NCBI RefSeq assembly: GCF_042686175.1
Contig: NZ_JBHUOR010000008.1
Span: 62,001 to 126,000 of the forward strand
Reading direction: 5' to 3'
Length of the DNA: 64,000 nucleotides
From: Kurthia populi
GTDB taxonomy: Bacteria; Bacillota; Bacilli; Bacillales_A; Planococcaceae
The position numbers and the translations under genes are program-made. Below, piece by piece: positions 25,501 to 33,815 of the stretch; the first letter of the stretch is position 1, and every line of letters begins with the position of its first letter. The notes under the pieces are model-generated. The model saw nothing but the letters and a program-made list of their open reading frames with translations, made no database searches and was not told the DNA's origin.

Positions 25501-25852
25501 CAATATATCGTCATTCTACCGCTATTATTTAGTGATAGCAGTACGGATTATAAAGCAAAAATACTATATTATAGGCATAAAGACTTCTAAATGATGATAT
25601 TTTAAATGTTTACAGCTTATTTTTAATAAAAATTAACAAAATCACTTTTTTATTAATTCCACTGCGCTACTATTTAGCTAATTTTTTTTTATTATTTTTC
25701 GATTATCCCTTTATCTAAAAAACAATTTATTACTATTTTAAAGTTCTTCCGTAAATCCTTATTCTGGTAATTCATTATGTTATTTCTTAAAAGGTCGATT
25801 CTGCGAAATTTTTATAGGCCTAAAGATTTGTTTTTTAATATCTTTTCAACAA

Positions 25853-25881
25853 AATAAAAAAGCCGCACATTTTGTACGACT
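25853..25881 (-). terminator. Terminator after crh
   Basis: The 8-bp stem AGTCGTAC/GTGCGGCT (two wobble pairs) with a 5-base loop is followed on the minus strand by seven T. Confidence 0.82.
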
Positions 25882-25894
25882 TTTTACGCTATGT

Positions 25895-26149
25895 TTATTT
25901 ACTCGTTAAAAATTTACTCAATTTTTCAATTGCCTGTTGTTCATCTTCGCCATCAGTTGTGAGCGTAATGCTTTCACCTGATGAAATGGCTAAACTCATC
26001 ACTCCCATGATGCTTTTAGCGTTAATATGCTTGGTTTCTTTTTCAATAAAAATATCACTCATAAAGCTATTGGCCTCTTGTACAAAGCTTGCCGCTTGGC
26101 GTGCCTGTAACCCTGCCTCTAGCTCAACCGTTAGTTGTTGTTGGATCAT
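25895..26149 (-). CDS. crh: Crh, catabolite-repression HPr-like protein
   Basis: An 84-residue HPr paralogue. The position of the PTS-phosphorylated histidine of HPr is Gln15 (GLQARQAA), which marks Crh and excludes transfer of phosphate from enzyme I. The regulatory serine Ser46 is kept in NAKSIMG and is the target of HprK, whose gene lies at 41081-42010. Seryl-phosphorylated Crh acts as a co-effector of CcpA in carbon-catabolite repression and in B. subtilis also binds GlmR (YvcK) and methylglyoxal synthase. It ends the NUDIX-rapZ-glmR-whiA-crh cluster, the usual site of crh. Confidence 0.95.
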   Translation of the reverse strand: MIQQQLTVELEAGLQARQAASFVQEANSFMSDIFIEKETKHINAKSIMGVMSLAISSGESITLTTDGEDEQQAIEKLSKFLTSK

Positions 26150-26172
26150 TTCTTTCTTCCACTCCCCTATGA

Positions 26173-27123
26173 CTATTTTAAATTTACCTTTTGGCCTGCT
26201 CGTAATGAATCGGCAATCGAATCAATTTTACGCAGGCGATGATTAACCCCTGATTTACTAACAGTGCCCGTAGACACCATTTCCCCAAGTTCTTTCAATG
26301 TTACCTCTTGATGCTCGACACGTAAACGCGCAATTTCACGAAGCTTATCAGGTAATTGTTCAATCCCAATCATATTATCGATGAATTTAATATTTTCGAC
26401 CTGACGTAGTGAGGCACCAATCGTTTTATTTAAATTGGCTGTTTCACAGTTTACAAGTCGATTTACACTATTACGCATATCTCGTAAAATACGAACATCT
26501 TCAAATTTCATCATAGCAGAATGCGAGCCCACTAGGCTTAGAAAATCGGAAATTTTTTCCGCTTCCTTTAAATACGTCACAAAGCCTTTTTTACGCTCAA
26601 TCGTTTTCGCATTTAAGTCAAAGCCATTCATTAAATCGGCTAGTGCCTCACCGTGCTCGCGGTATAATGAATAAATTTCTAAATGATAGGCAGATGTTTC
26701 TGGATTATTGACAGAGCCACCTGCTAAAAATGCACCTCGTAAATAAGCGCGGCGTTTATTTGATGTATCGATTAAATCATGTGATATTTCATGGTTAAAG
26801 AGGAAATTACCCGATAAAATTTCAAGGCTTTCAAGCAACTCTTTCGCACCTTCACGCACGCGGCAAATGTACACATTATTTTTTTTCAAGCGCATTTTTT
26901 TACGCACCAATAGCTCGATTGGATAATCATATAAACGCTTTAAAATGGTATACATGCGACGAGCAATCGCTGCATTTTCCGTTTGCACATCTAAACTCAG
27001 TTGACGATTTGCAAAGGATAATGAGCCATTCATCTGGATTAGCGCAGATAGCTCGGCCTTGCAACTTGCGTCGTCCGCTTCAATTTGCGTCAACTCTTTT
27101 TTCATTTCTGAAGCAAATGACAT
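26173..27123 (-). CDS. whiA: WhiA, DNA-binding protein (cell division/chromosome segregation)
   Basis: A 316-residue protein with a LAGLIDADG-homing-endonuclease-like N-terminal fold (RRAYLRGAFLAGGSVNNPET, near 130) that lost nuclease function, and a C-terminal helix-turn-helix (LGEMVSTGTVSKSGVNHRLR, about 280-300). In Bacilli WhiA affects cell division, chromosome segregation and fatty-acid composition rather than acting as a classical sporulation factor. The gene lies between glmR and crh, the conserved order. The start has GGGGGAAATCG upstream. Confidence 0.95.
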   Translation of the reverse strand: MSFASEMKKELTQIEADDASCKAELSALIQMNGSLSFANRQLSLDVQTENAAIARRMYTILKRLYDYPIELLVRKKMRLKKNNVYICRVREGAKELLESLEILSGNFLFNHEISHDLIDTSNKRRAYLRGAFLAGGSVNNPETSAYHLEIYSLYREHGEALADLMNGFDLNAKTIERKKGFVTYLKEAEKISDFLSLVGSHSAMMKFEDVRILRDMRNSVNRLVNCETANLNKTIGASLRQVENIKFIDNMIGIEQLPDKLREIARLRVEHQEVTLKELGEMVSTGTVSKSGVNHRLRKIDSIADSLRAGQKVNLK

Positions 27124-27144
27124 ATCGATTTCCCCCTTTCGTTT

Positions 27145-28110
27145 TTACATTCGTTTTTCATTCGTATAGTTATATAGCCACTCGGCCACGCGTATCGCTT
27201 TATGACGGACTGTCCCGTTTTTCACGGTCGCAATGTCTGCTTGAATCACTTCAAGTCCCAGTCCTTCTAAGCGCTCTATATCGAAAACAACGGGTTCCGC
27301 ACGTTCTTCTTTGTAATTTTCTTCTATATCATCCGGTACTTCCGAATGATTATTTAATAAAATGGTTTCAATAAAGGCTGTCCCTACATGATCATAAATC
27401 GCTTGCACATGATCTGCAGCTGTGTAATACGATGTTTCTCCGTCTTGCGTCATCAGGTTACAAATATATACTTTACGTCCACTCGCTGCAATGACAGCAT
27501 CACGGATTTCTTTCACAAGGAAGTTTGGAATAATACTTGTATATAAGCTACCTGGTCCCACAATAATTAAATCCGCCTCTTCAATTGCTTCAATGGCATC
27601 TGGTAGAGGACGCAGGTTTTCTTGCTTCAAAAAGACTTGTTTAATCTTTTTATGTTGTTTTGGAATAATCGATTCACCTTCAATAATCGAGCCATCTGTA
27701 AACTCCGCTAATAGCGTCATGCTTTCATTTACTACTGGAATGACACGCCCATGGACGTTTAACACACGGCTTAATTCACGAATGGCATGCGAAAAATCAC
27801 CGGTAATCTCAGTTAATGCCGTCAGCATCAAATTACCAAGTGAGTGGCCTTTTAGCGCTTCTTTTCCTTTAAAACGATATTGAAACATTTCTTCGACAAG
27901 TGGTTCTACCTCTGACATTGCAGCAATGACATTACGCACATCGCCTGGTGGTGGAATGTCATAGTCATCGCGCAAACGACCAGAGCTACCACCATCATCT
28001 GCTACCGTCACAATCGCTGTCAAATCAAGAGGATACTGCTTTAATCCACGAATTAACGTAGATAAGCCCGTACCGCCACCGATAATGACAGCTCGCTTGT
28101 TAGTTCCCAT
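27145..28110 (-). CDS. glmR: GlmR (YvcK), gluconeogenesis/cell-wall precursor regulator
   Basis: A 321-residue CofD-like Rossmann protein. It shows VIIGGGTGLSTLIRGLK at the start, VTVADDGGSSGRLRDD, IPPPGDVRNVIAAMSE and GHSLGNLMLTAL. The family binds UDP-GlcNAc and in B. subtilis stimulates GlmS, steering carbon to peptidoglycan precursors during growth on non-glycolytic carbon. The second of two nearby ATG codons (28108-28110) has the better spacing to AAAGGG; the first (28116) overlaps the rapZ stop. Translational coupling with rapZ is likely. Confidence 0.94.
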   Translation of the reverse strand: MGTNKRAVIIGGGTGLSTLIRGLKQYPLDLTAIVTVADDGGSSGRLRDDYDIPPPGDVRNVIAAMSEVEPLVEEMFQYRFKGKEALKGHSLGNLMLTALTEITGDFSHAIRELSRVLNVHGRVIPVVNESMTLLAEFTDGSIIEGESIIPKQHKKIKQVFLKQENLRPLPDAIEAIEEADLIIVGPGSLYTSIIPNFLVKEIRDAVIAASGRKVYICNLMTQDGETSYYTAADHVQAIYDHVGTAFIETILLNNHSEVPDDIEENYKEERAEPVVFDIERLEGLGLEVIQADIATVKNGTVRHKAIRVAEWLYNYTNEKRM

Positions 28111-28115
28111 AAGCA

Positions 28116-28994
28116 TTAGCCCTTTCTTTTCTCGACATCTCGGTGAGTAATAACCGTTGGTAACTCTTTTTCAAGAAGATGCCCAAAATATTCCGCTAAT
28201 GTCACAGAACGATGTTGACCACCCGTGCAACCAAACGCAATTACTAATTGGCTTTTTCCTTCTTCTTGATAACGCGGTAGCATAAATTCAAATAGATCCG
28301 TTAACTTGTTAATAAGCGTTTGCGTATCGTCCATTTTTAATACATAAGAGGATACTTCCTCATCTAGCCCCGTCATTGGACGCAGTTTTTCAATATAATA
28401 GGGGTTCGGTAAAAAGCGCACATCAAATACGAGATCCGCATCAATTGGCATCCCATGCTTAAAGCCAAATGACATCACATTTACATTAAAGCTTTTGGAC
28501 ATTTGCGCTGAAAACTCCGTAATAATGCGCTCACGCAATTCTTTTGGTTTCATGCTTGATGTATTGTAGATGTACTGCGAGCGTTCTTTTACTTCTGTTA
28601 ATAATTCACGCTCATGACGAATGCCATCTAATGGACGTCCTGTTGATGCCAATGGATGTGAACGACGCGTTTCTTTATAACGACGTACGAGTACCTCATC
28701 ATCTGCATCCAAGAATAAAATTTTCGTTTCCACAATATCCTCATCCGCAATTTGATCAATCGCATCAATTAATGATGAGAAGAAATCGCCTCCACGTAAA
28801 TCCATGACCGCAACCATTCGAGTAATGCCTTTTGTTGATTCTTTCATGAGATTGACAAAAGTAGGGAGTAATGTCGGTGGTAAGTTGTCGATGCAATAAA
28901 AACCTAAGTCCTCAAAGCTGCGTACTGCTACCGATTTTCCCGCCCCTGACATTCCTGTAATAATAATTAACTCGTTCGATTGTGGGTTTGGCAT
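28116..28994 (-). CDS. rapZ: RapZ/YvcJ-family nucleotide-binding protein
   Basis: A 292-residue P-loop protein. The Walker A loop is ITGMSGAGKSVAVRSFEDLG (residues 13-32); FYCIDNLPPTLLP, FLDADDEVLVRRYKETRRSHPL and FGCTGGQHRSVTLAEYF are family signatures. In E. coli RapZ guides GlmZ sRNA decay, while the Bacillus protein YvcJ binds and hydrolyses nucleotides and its cellular role is less defined. The start at 28994 follows the NUDIX stop; an in-frame ATG at 29006 would overlap it by 11 bases and has poor spacing. Confidence 0.94.
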   Translation of the reverse strand: MPNPQSNELIIITGMSGAGKSVAVRSFEDLGFYCIDNLPPTLLPTFVNLMKESTKGITRMVAVMDLRGGDFFSSLIDAIDQIADEDIVETKILFLDADDEVLVRRYKETRRSHPLASTGRPLDGIRHERELLTEVKERSQYIYNTSSMKPKELRERIITEFSAQMSKSFNVNVMSFGFKHGMPIDADLVFDVRFLPNPYYIEKLRPMTGLDEEVSSYVLKMDDTQTLINKLTDLFEFMLPRYQEEGKSQLVIAFGCTGGQHRSVTLAEYFGHLLEKELPTVITHRDVEKRKG

Positions 28995-28995
28995 G

Positions 28996-29472
28996 TTAAT
29001 TTCCATTCCTTTCGACAGACGTCTGAACTGTGCTATTTAGTAATTCATATTCTTCCGTATATGTGAATGTACCGTATTGAACACCAGGCTCATTTACAGC
29101 AAATAATAAATCAATTCGGTCGCCTTCATTCATTGGCAATGTTTCTAAGTCCTTCACGTCGCGCCATTCTAAAACGCCTTCACGTGTTTCCCCGTATGGT
29201 GTACCTTCAAGGTCATTTGCTAAAAATGTATAAAGCATCCACTCATTAATGACCTCATCACCGCGCTTGATAACCATTGTAAAAACACCTTTTAAATGTG
29301 CATCAATGGCCTTCGTACCAGTTTCTTCAAAATATTCACGTGTGGCTGCCTCAAAAATTGATTCGCCATCTTCCATTTTGCCTCCTGGTGCTACATACCA
29401 GCCGCGTCGTGGTTTTTTTAATAGAAGAACTTTTCCATCCTTCTTTACTAATAAGTTCGCAATTCGTTGCAC
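28996..29472 (-). CDS. NUDIX hydrolase (YvcI-like; 8-oxo-dGTP diphosphatase family)
   Basis: A 158-residue NUDIX protein with the box GGKMEDGESIFEAATREYFEETG (about 31-53, ending REYFEETG), preceded by RRGWYVAPGG. It hydrolyses a nucleoside diphosphate linked to another group; the substrate is not shown by the sequence. I chose GTG at 29470-29472, with GAGGTGT 6 bases upstream, giving MQRIANLLV; an upstream ATG at 29487 would place that ribosome site inside the gene. It is the first gene of the NUDIX-rapZ-glmR-whiA-crh cluster. Confidence 0.87.
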   Translation of the reverse strand: MQRIANLLVKKDGKVLLLKKPRRGWYVAPGGKMEDGESIFEAATREYFEETGTKAIDAHLKGVFTMVIKRGDEVINEWMLYTFLANDLEGTPYGETREGVLEWRDVKDLETLPMNEGDRIDLLFAVNEPGVQYGTFTYTEEYELLNSTVQTSVERNGN

Positions 29473-29589
29473 AACACGACACCTCATTTCTCTATTGTTC
29501 TATCCTTCATTATACAATGGATAGCTAAAAACGTATATCTTTCGGATTGCGCTAGTGGCATAAAATGTCGCGAAAAAGGCCCTGAATAC

Positions 29590-29626
29590 AAAAAAAGACC
29601 CCTTCTCGCGTGCGGTCGAGAAGGGG
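29590..29626 (-). terminator. Terminator downstream of trxB
   Basis: A perfect 10-bp stem CCCCTTCTCG/CGAGAAGGGG with an 8-base loop is followed on the minus strand by TC and seven T. It lies about 120 bases after the trxB stop, leaving a long 3' untranslated region. Confidence 0.88.
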
Positions 29627-29747
29627 CTTATCAATATTCTAAAACTCAAAGGGGTTATTACATGTACTACTATAACTCATATGTGTAACAGAGCTGTTAC
29701 GCACATATTTGAATTTTATTTCAACTATTTCAATTCGATTGCAAAGC

Positions 29748-30698
29748 CTACTTTTGTACGGCTAATTCTTCGATTAATTCTTCGATATATGCTTGTGCAG
29801 CTTGTGCAGCGATACTACCATCACCTGTTGCCGTAACGATTTGACGAAGTGTTTTTTCGCGTACGTCACCAGCAGCGTAAATACCTGCTACAGATGTTTC
29901 CATTTTTTCGTTAGTTGGAATGTAACCAGCTTCGTTTGTGATGCCTAGTTCTGCGAATGGTTTTGTTAATGGATTCATACCAATGTAGATGAATACACCA
30001 TTTGCATCAACAGTTGATTCCGTACCATCCACTGTATTTGTTAATGTTACGCTACCTACTTTACCATCTTGTTCATTGATTTCTTTTACTGTGTTATTCC
30101 AAATAAAATCAATTTTTTCGTTTGCAAACGCACGATCTTGGATGATTTTTTGTGCGCGCAATTTATCACGACGGTGAACGATTGTTACTTTGTCAGCAAA
30201 GCGAGTTAAGTAAATTCCTTCTTCTACTGCAGAGTCACCGCCACCTACAACGATTAAGTTTTTGTTACGGAAGAATGCGCCATCACATACAGCACAGTAA
30301 CTTACGCCGCGGCCACCAAGTTCTGATTCGCCTGGCACGCCCATTTTTTTGTACTCAGCACCTGTTGAGATAATGATTGTGCGTGTTTTGTATTCTTTTT
30401 GACCAGCAACGATTGTTTTATATTCTTTGCCGTCTGTGATTGAAGAAACGTCACCGTATGCATATTCTGCACCAAATTTTTTCGCGTGCTCGAACATTTT
30501 TGTTGAAAGGTCTGGACCTAAGATTGTTTCAAATCCTGGGTAGTTTTCAACTTCCTCTGTATTCGCCATTTGACCGCCTGGAATCCCACGCTCGATCATT
30601 AATGTTGAAAGGTTTGCACGAGATGTATAAACAGCAGCTGTCATACCTGCAGGGCCTGCACCGATAATGACAACATCATAAATTTTTTCTTCTGACAT
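29748..30698 (-). CDS. trxB: Thioredoxin-disulfide reductase
   Basis: A 316-residue FAD enzyme that reduces thioredoxin with NADPH. The FAD-binding loop VVIIGAGPAGMTAAVYTSR is at the N-terminus, the redox-active pair is C135-A-V-C138 in SYCAVCDG, the NADPH site is VVGGGDSAVEEG, and VFIYIGMNP and GIYAAGDVREK complete the second FAD contact. Length is standard. AGGAGGAATTTGAA precedes the ATG. It has its own promoter and a terminator. Confidence 0.97.
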   Translation of the reverse strand: MSEEKIYDVVIIGAGPAGMTAAVYTSRANLSTLMIERGIPGGQMANTEEVENYPGFETILGPDLSTKMFEHAKKFGAEYAYGDVSSITDGKEYKTIVAGQKEYKTRTIIISTGAEYKKMGVPGESELGGRGVSYCAVCDGAFFRNKNLIVVGGGDSAVEEGIYLTRFADKVTIVHRRDKLRAQKIIQDRAFANEKIDFIWNNTVKEINEQDGKVGSVTLTNTVDGTESTVDANGVFIYIGMNPLTKPFAELGITNEAGYIPTNEKMETSVAGIYAAGDVREKTLRQIVTATGDGSIAAQAAQAYIEELIEELAVQK

Positions 30699-30734
30699 TT
30701 CAAATTCCTCCTAAATAGTTCCTCTATACCCTAG

Positions 30735-30763
30735 ATAGTATAGTATCTTTTCTTTTTTCACAA
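30735..30763 (-). promoter_or_regulatory. Probable trxB promoter
   Basis: TTGTGA (30763-30758) and TACTAT (30740-30735) are 17 bases apart on the minus strand, directly after the stop codon of the TPR gene. Confidence 0.55.
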
Positions 30764-30772
30764 CAAATCTGC

Positions 30773-32302
30773 CTAGTCAAAAATCGGCAGGAATTGCATA
30801 AGTTCATCTACATATTTGGTAAGTGTTTTCGTTGTAGTACCGTACCATTCGGCAATTTCTTTTTTCGTAACTTTTTCACGTACAGCATAAAACATGTATT
30901 CTGTCGCCGCAGCTAATGCCAGCGGATTTTTAAATGCATATTCTTCGTGCAATCCTTTTTCAAAAAGCACAAGCCATAGCTGTAGTAAAAATGTTGTATC
31001 CATTGTTAGCGGCTCATGTTGCGCATATAATTTCTCAAGTACTTCTACAGCACGATAAAAGTTTGCTAACGCAACATCCTCTGAAAAATCGTGGTTCATA
31101 GCGTACGCTAATAAAAGCTTTTCAATGGTCGAATAATTATCGATATTAATCAGTGTAGGATGCGCTAGTAGCTCTTGTTTAAATGGTGATTTACCGAGTA
31201 AGAATAAGCCAAGTAAACGCTCCTGTAAAATTTCATGCTCTAAGCGCCCAATCAAATAATCGCGGTCGCTTAAAATATCGTCACTGTCCGGCACTTCCAC
31301 GACATTTGCCCATGGTTCTAAGCCTTCTTTTGACGGGTCAATTAGCATCAATTCATCCCATACTTTATGAGATTCCTCTTCGCATCCTGAAAAATAGGCT
31401 GCATGAGACAGCCAGAAGTAGTAGCCCGTATCCCCAACATAGCCAAGCTTTTTCAAGCTACGAAGCCACTTATATGCTTGCTCATATTGGCCAATCAATG
31501 CCAGTGTCGCACCTAATTTGTAGCGATGCTCGACAAAATAAGGTTGTAGCTTTAACAAGGTTTCTGTTAAGAGATGTAATTCATCAGCATCATTTTGTTC
31601 ATAATAAGACATCACCGTTAAGTTGCAAAGTGCATGAATATTGCCGTAATTGCCAATGAGCACCTCATGTAGCAGTGCACGTGCCTGCTCATGCTCGCCC
31701 TTATAAAAATACGCAAGCGCTAAATTATTATAGGCTGACCAAAAATCTGGATATTCCGCAATTAAGTTTTCCAAGATTTCAATTGCTGGTTCAAAGTCGC
31801 CCTTCTCCATTAAATGCCGTGCGCGCTCTTGCTCATAATTCTTCTCAGCAGAACCCTGACGATTCTCAAGTGGTTCTTCTTTTAAAAGCTCCGTCACAAT
31901 CTCAATAATCTCTTCTGCCTCTTCGCGGTATTCACCAGCCGGTTCAATTTCTAAATAATGCGTTGCAAAATTAATTGCATCTTCTGCAAGCCCCATATTC
32001 GCCGAAACCTCTGCTAAAAAAAGCACCGTCTCCGGGTCATTTGGCTCCACATTATTCGCATGTCGTAACAGTTCAAGTGCCTCTAAAAACGATTCTTCTT
32101 CCATTTTTAAATAAGCCATCTGAACAAGAATTTTTGCATCATCAGGACTTAACTCTAATGCGCGTTTTAAATATTTTTTTGCTTGGTCAAAATGGTTCTG
32201 TTCCAGTGCTTTCATCGCCTTATGATAATAAAAATCACCTGTTGGGATGAATGAAACAACATTATTCGCACTAGTTTCCATCGTTGTATGATTTTTCTCC
32301 AA
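30773..32302 (-). CDS. Tetratricopeptide-repeat protein (YvcD-like)
   Basis: A 509-residue cytosolic protein with no signal peptide. TPR motifs are clear at about 25-130 (AMKALEQNHFDQAKKYLKRA, then SFLEALELLRHANNVEPNDP) and again at about 165-300 (DFEPAIEILENLIAEYPDFW, ALAYFYKGEHEQARALLHEV). The last 35 residues (KKEIAEWYGTTTKTLTKYVD) look like a helix-turn-helix. TPRs bind protein partners; none is known here. The start is TTG at 32300-32302 with GGAGG 8 bases upstream. It lies between his and trxB as in B. subtilis. Confidence 0.85.
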   Translation of the reverse strand: MEKNHTTMETSANNVVSFIPTGDFYYHKAMKALEQNHFDQAKKYLKRALELSPDDAKILVQMAYLKMEEESFLEALELLRHANNVEPNDPETVLFLAEVSANMGLAEDAINFATHYLEIEPAGEYREEAEEIIEIVTELLKEEPLENRQGSAEKNYEQERARHLMEKGDFEPAIEILENLIAEYPDFWSAYNNLALAYFYKGEHEQARALLHEVLIGNYGNIHALCNLTVMSYYEQNDADELHLLTETLLKLQPYFVEHRYKLGATLALIGQYEQAYKWLRSLKKLGYVGDTGYYFWLSHAAYFSGCEEESHKVWDELMLIDPSKEGLEPWANVVEVPDSDDILSDRDYLIGRLEHEILQERLLGLFLLGKSPFKQELLAHPTLINIDNYSTIEKLLLAYAMNHDFSEDVALANFYRAVEVLEKLYAQHEPLTMDTTFLLQLWLVLFEKGLHEEYAFKNPLALAAATEYMFYAVREKVTKKEIAEWYGTTTKTLTKYVDELMQFLPIFD

Positions 32303-32401
32303 GAAATTTTCCTCCGAAAAGCATGAAGGAACGTCGTCGCGTCCCTGTATTTTAATTCTTTTAATTATAGCATACCTACGATTATAGCAATGTTTGCACC
32401 A

Positions 32402-32434
32402 GAAAAAAAGAAGCTTAGCTTATGCCAAACTTCT
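32402..32434 (-). terminator. his operon terminator
   Basis: An 11-bp stem (with two G-T pairs) around a four-base loop, ATAA on the minus strand, is followed by a T-run. It begins 9 bases after the hisI stop. Confidence 0.88.
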
Positions 32435-32442
32435 TCATTTCA

Positions 32443-33060
32443 TTATTCATGTGAATCATGACGTTTTTCTAGGACACCTAAGACATCATATAAATCAACA
32501 TTTTGCTCTTTAAGTAAAACAAGCAAGTGATAAATCAAATCTGCCACTTCCCATTTTAATTCTTCTGCATCACGATTTTTTGCGGCAATAACCGATTCTG
32601 TCGCTTCTTCGCCAACCTTCTTGCAAATTTTATCGACACCTTCATTGAAAAGATATGTCGTGTATGCCCCCTCTGGCATTTCAGCTGCGCGTGTATCAAT
32701 GACACGTTTTAGTGTTTCTAAAATGTCGAGTGAGCCCGTCTCAGCAGGCTTCTCTTGAATGACATTATAAAAGCATGACTCCGCACCCGTATGACAAGCA
32801 GGTCCTGCTGGTAAAACTTCAACAACAAGTGCATCCTCATCACAATCCGAGCGCATTGCAACGACCTTTTGCGTATTGCCACTCGTTGCACCCTTATGCC
32901 ATAATTCCTGGCGTGAACGTGAGTAAAACCACGTTTCCCCCGTTTCAAGCGTCTTGTTATACGATTCTTCATTCATATAAGCAACAGTTAATACTTCCTT
33001 TGTTTGCGCGTGTTGCACAACAGCTGTAATTAACCCTTTATCATCAAATTTTAAGCTCAT
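32443..33060 (-). CDS. hisI: HisIE, phosphoribosyl-AMP cyclohydrolase / phosphoribosyl-ATP pyrophosphatase
   Basis: A 205-residue bifunctional enzyme for the second and third steps of histidine synthesis. The N-terminal HisI domain shows TVAYMNEESYNKTLETGETW and the Zn/Mg site MRSDCDEDALVVEV with GPACHTGAESCF; the C-terminal HisE domain (about 110-205) has KKVGEEATESVIAAK and WEVADLIYHLLVLL. The start overlaps hisF by 4 bases. It is the last gene of the operon. Confidence 0.96.
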   Translation of the reverse strand: MSLKFDDKGLITAVVQHAQTKEVLTVAYMNEESYNKTLETGETWFYSRSRQELWHKGATSGNTQKVVAMRSDCDEDALVVEVLPAGPACHTGAESCFYNVIQEKPAETGSLDILETLKRVIDTRAAEMPEGAYTTYLFNEGVDKICKKVGEEATESVIAAKNRDAEELKWEVADLIYHLLVLLKEQNVDLYDVLGVLEKRHDSHE

Positions 33061-33815
33061 CGTACAGCGACCCCTTTACTACGCAAATAATTTTTCACTT
33101 CAGCAACCGATGTTTCCTTGTAGTGGAAAATCGATGCTGCAAGTGCCGCATCCGCATCTGCTTCCGTTAAAGTTTCATAAAAGTGCTCCGCATTCCCTGC
33201 ACCGCCACTTGCGATAACTGGCACATTCACTGCTGTGCGAATTTCTTTTAGTAATGCATTATCAAAGCCCGTCTTTTCACCGTCTTTATCCATACTTGTC
33301 ACAAGTAATTCCCCTGCACCTAATGCGACGGCTTCCTTCGCCCACGCAACGGCCTCTTTCGGGAATTTATTACGACCTCCATGGGTATAAATCATCCATG
33401 TGCCGTCTTCCTCACTCCATTTCGCATCGATAGCAACGACGATACATTGTGCGCCGAAATAATCCGAGCCTTCTTTAATTAATTGCGGATTTTGTAGTGC
33501 CGCCGAATTTACCGATACTTTATCAGCACCCGCACGCAGCATACGCGTCATATCTGCTAACGTACGAATCCCACCACCAACAGTGAATGGAATCGATAAC
33601 GCAGACGCCGTTTCGCGAACAACATCAACCATTGTTTCGCGTCCTTCATGCGTTGCAGAAATATCTAAAAATACAAGCTCATCCGCACCTTGCTCATTAT
33701 AAAATTTTGCAAGCTCCACAGGGTCTCCTGCATCACGTAATGATACGAATTGAACGCCCTTTACAACGCGTCCTTCCTTCACATCAAGGCATGGAATAAT
33801 CCGTTTTGTTAGCAT
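33057..33815 (-). CDS. hisF: Imidazole glycerol phosphate synthase, cyclase subunit HisF
   Basis: A 252-residue half-repeat barrel that, with HisH, makes imidazole glycerol phosphate and AICAR. The N-terminal catalytic Asp is in IPCLDVKEGRVVKGV and the second in VAIDAKW; the phosphate loops FTVGGGIRT and VIASGGAGN are present. It overlaps hisI and abuts hisA (1-base overlap), so translation is coupled. Confidence 0.98.
   Translation of the reverse strand: MLTKRIIPCLDVKEGRVVKGVQFVSLRDAGDPVELAKFYNEQGADELVFLDISATHEGRETMVDVVRETASALSIPFTVGGGIRTLADMTRMLRAGADKVSVNSAALQNPQLIKEGSDYFGAQCIVVAIDAKWSEEDGTWMIYTHGGRNKFPKEAVAWAKEAVALGAGELLVTSMDKDGEKTGFDNALLKEIRTAVNVPVIASGGAGNAEHFYETLTEADADAALAASIFHYKETSVAEVKNYLRSKGVAVR

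Larger units (their letters stand above)
25451..25894. other. AT-rich intergenic region upstream of the adhesin, no gene seen
   Basis: About 440 bases very rich in A and T. It holds the adhesin ribosome site (AAGGAG), the perfect palindrome at 25479-25500, two TATAAT boxes on the minus strand (25552-25547 and 25573-25568) without a convincing -35, two copies of ATAGGCMTAAAGA (25571-25583 and 25815-25827), and at the far end the crh terminator. I find no open reading frame with a ribosome site and no recognisable riboswitch. Confidence 0.6.

Noticed and set aside
25451..25870. Possible riboswitch (c-di-GMP, c-di-AMP or T-box) in the adhesin leader
   Set aside because: I could not find the conserved cores of these classes, and the region is too AT-rich to fold into them convincingly.
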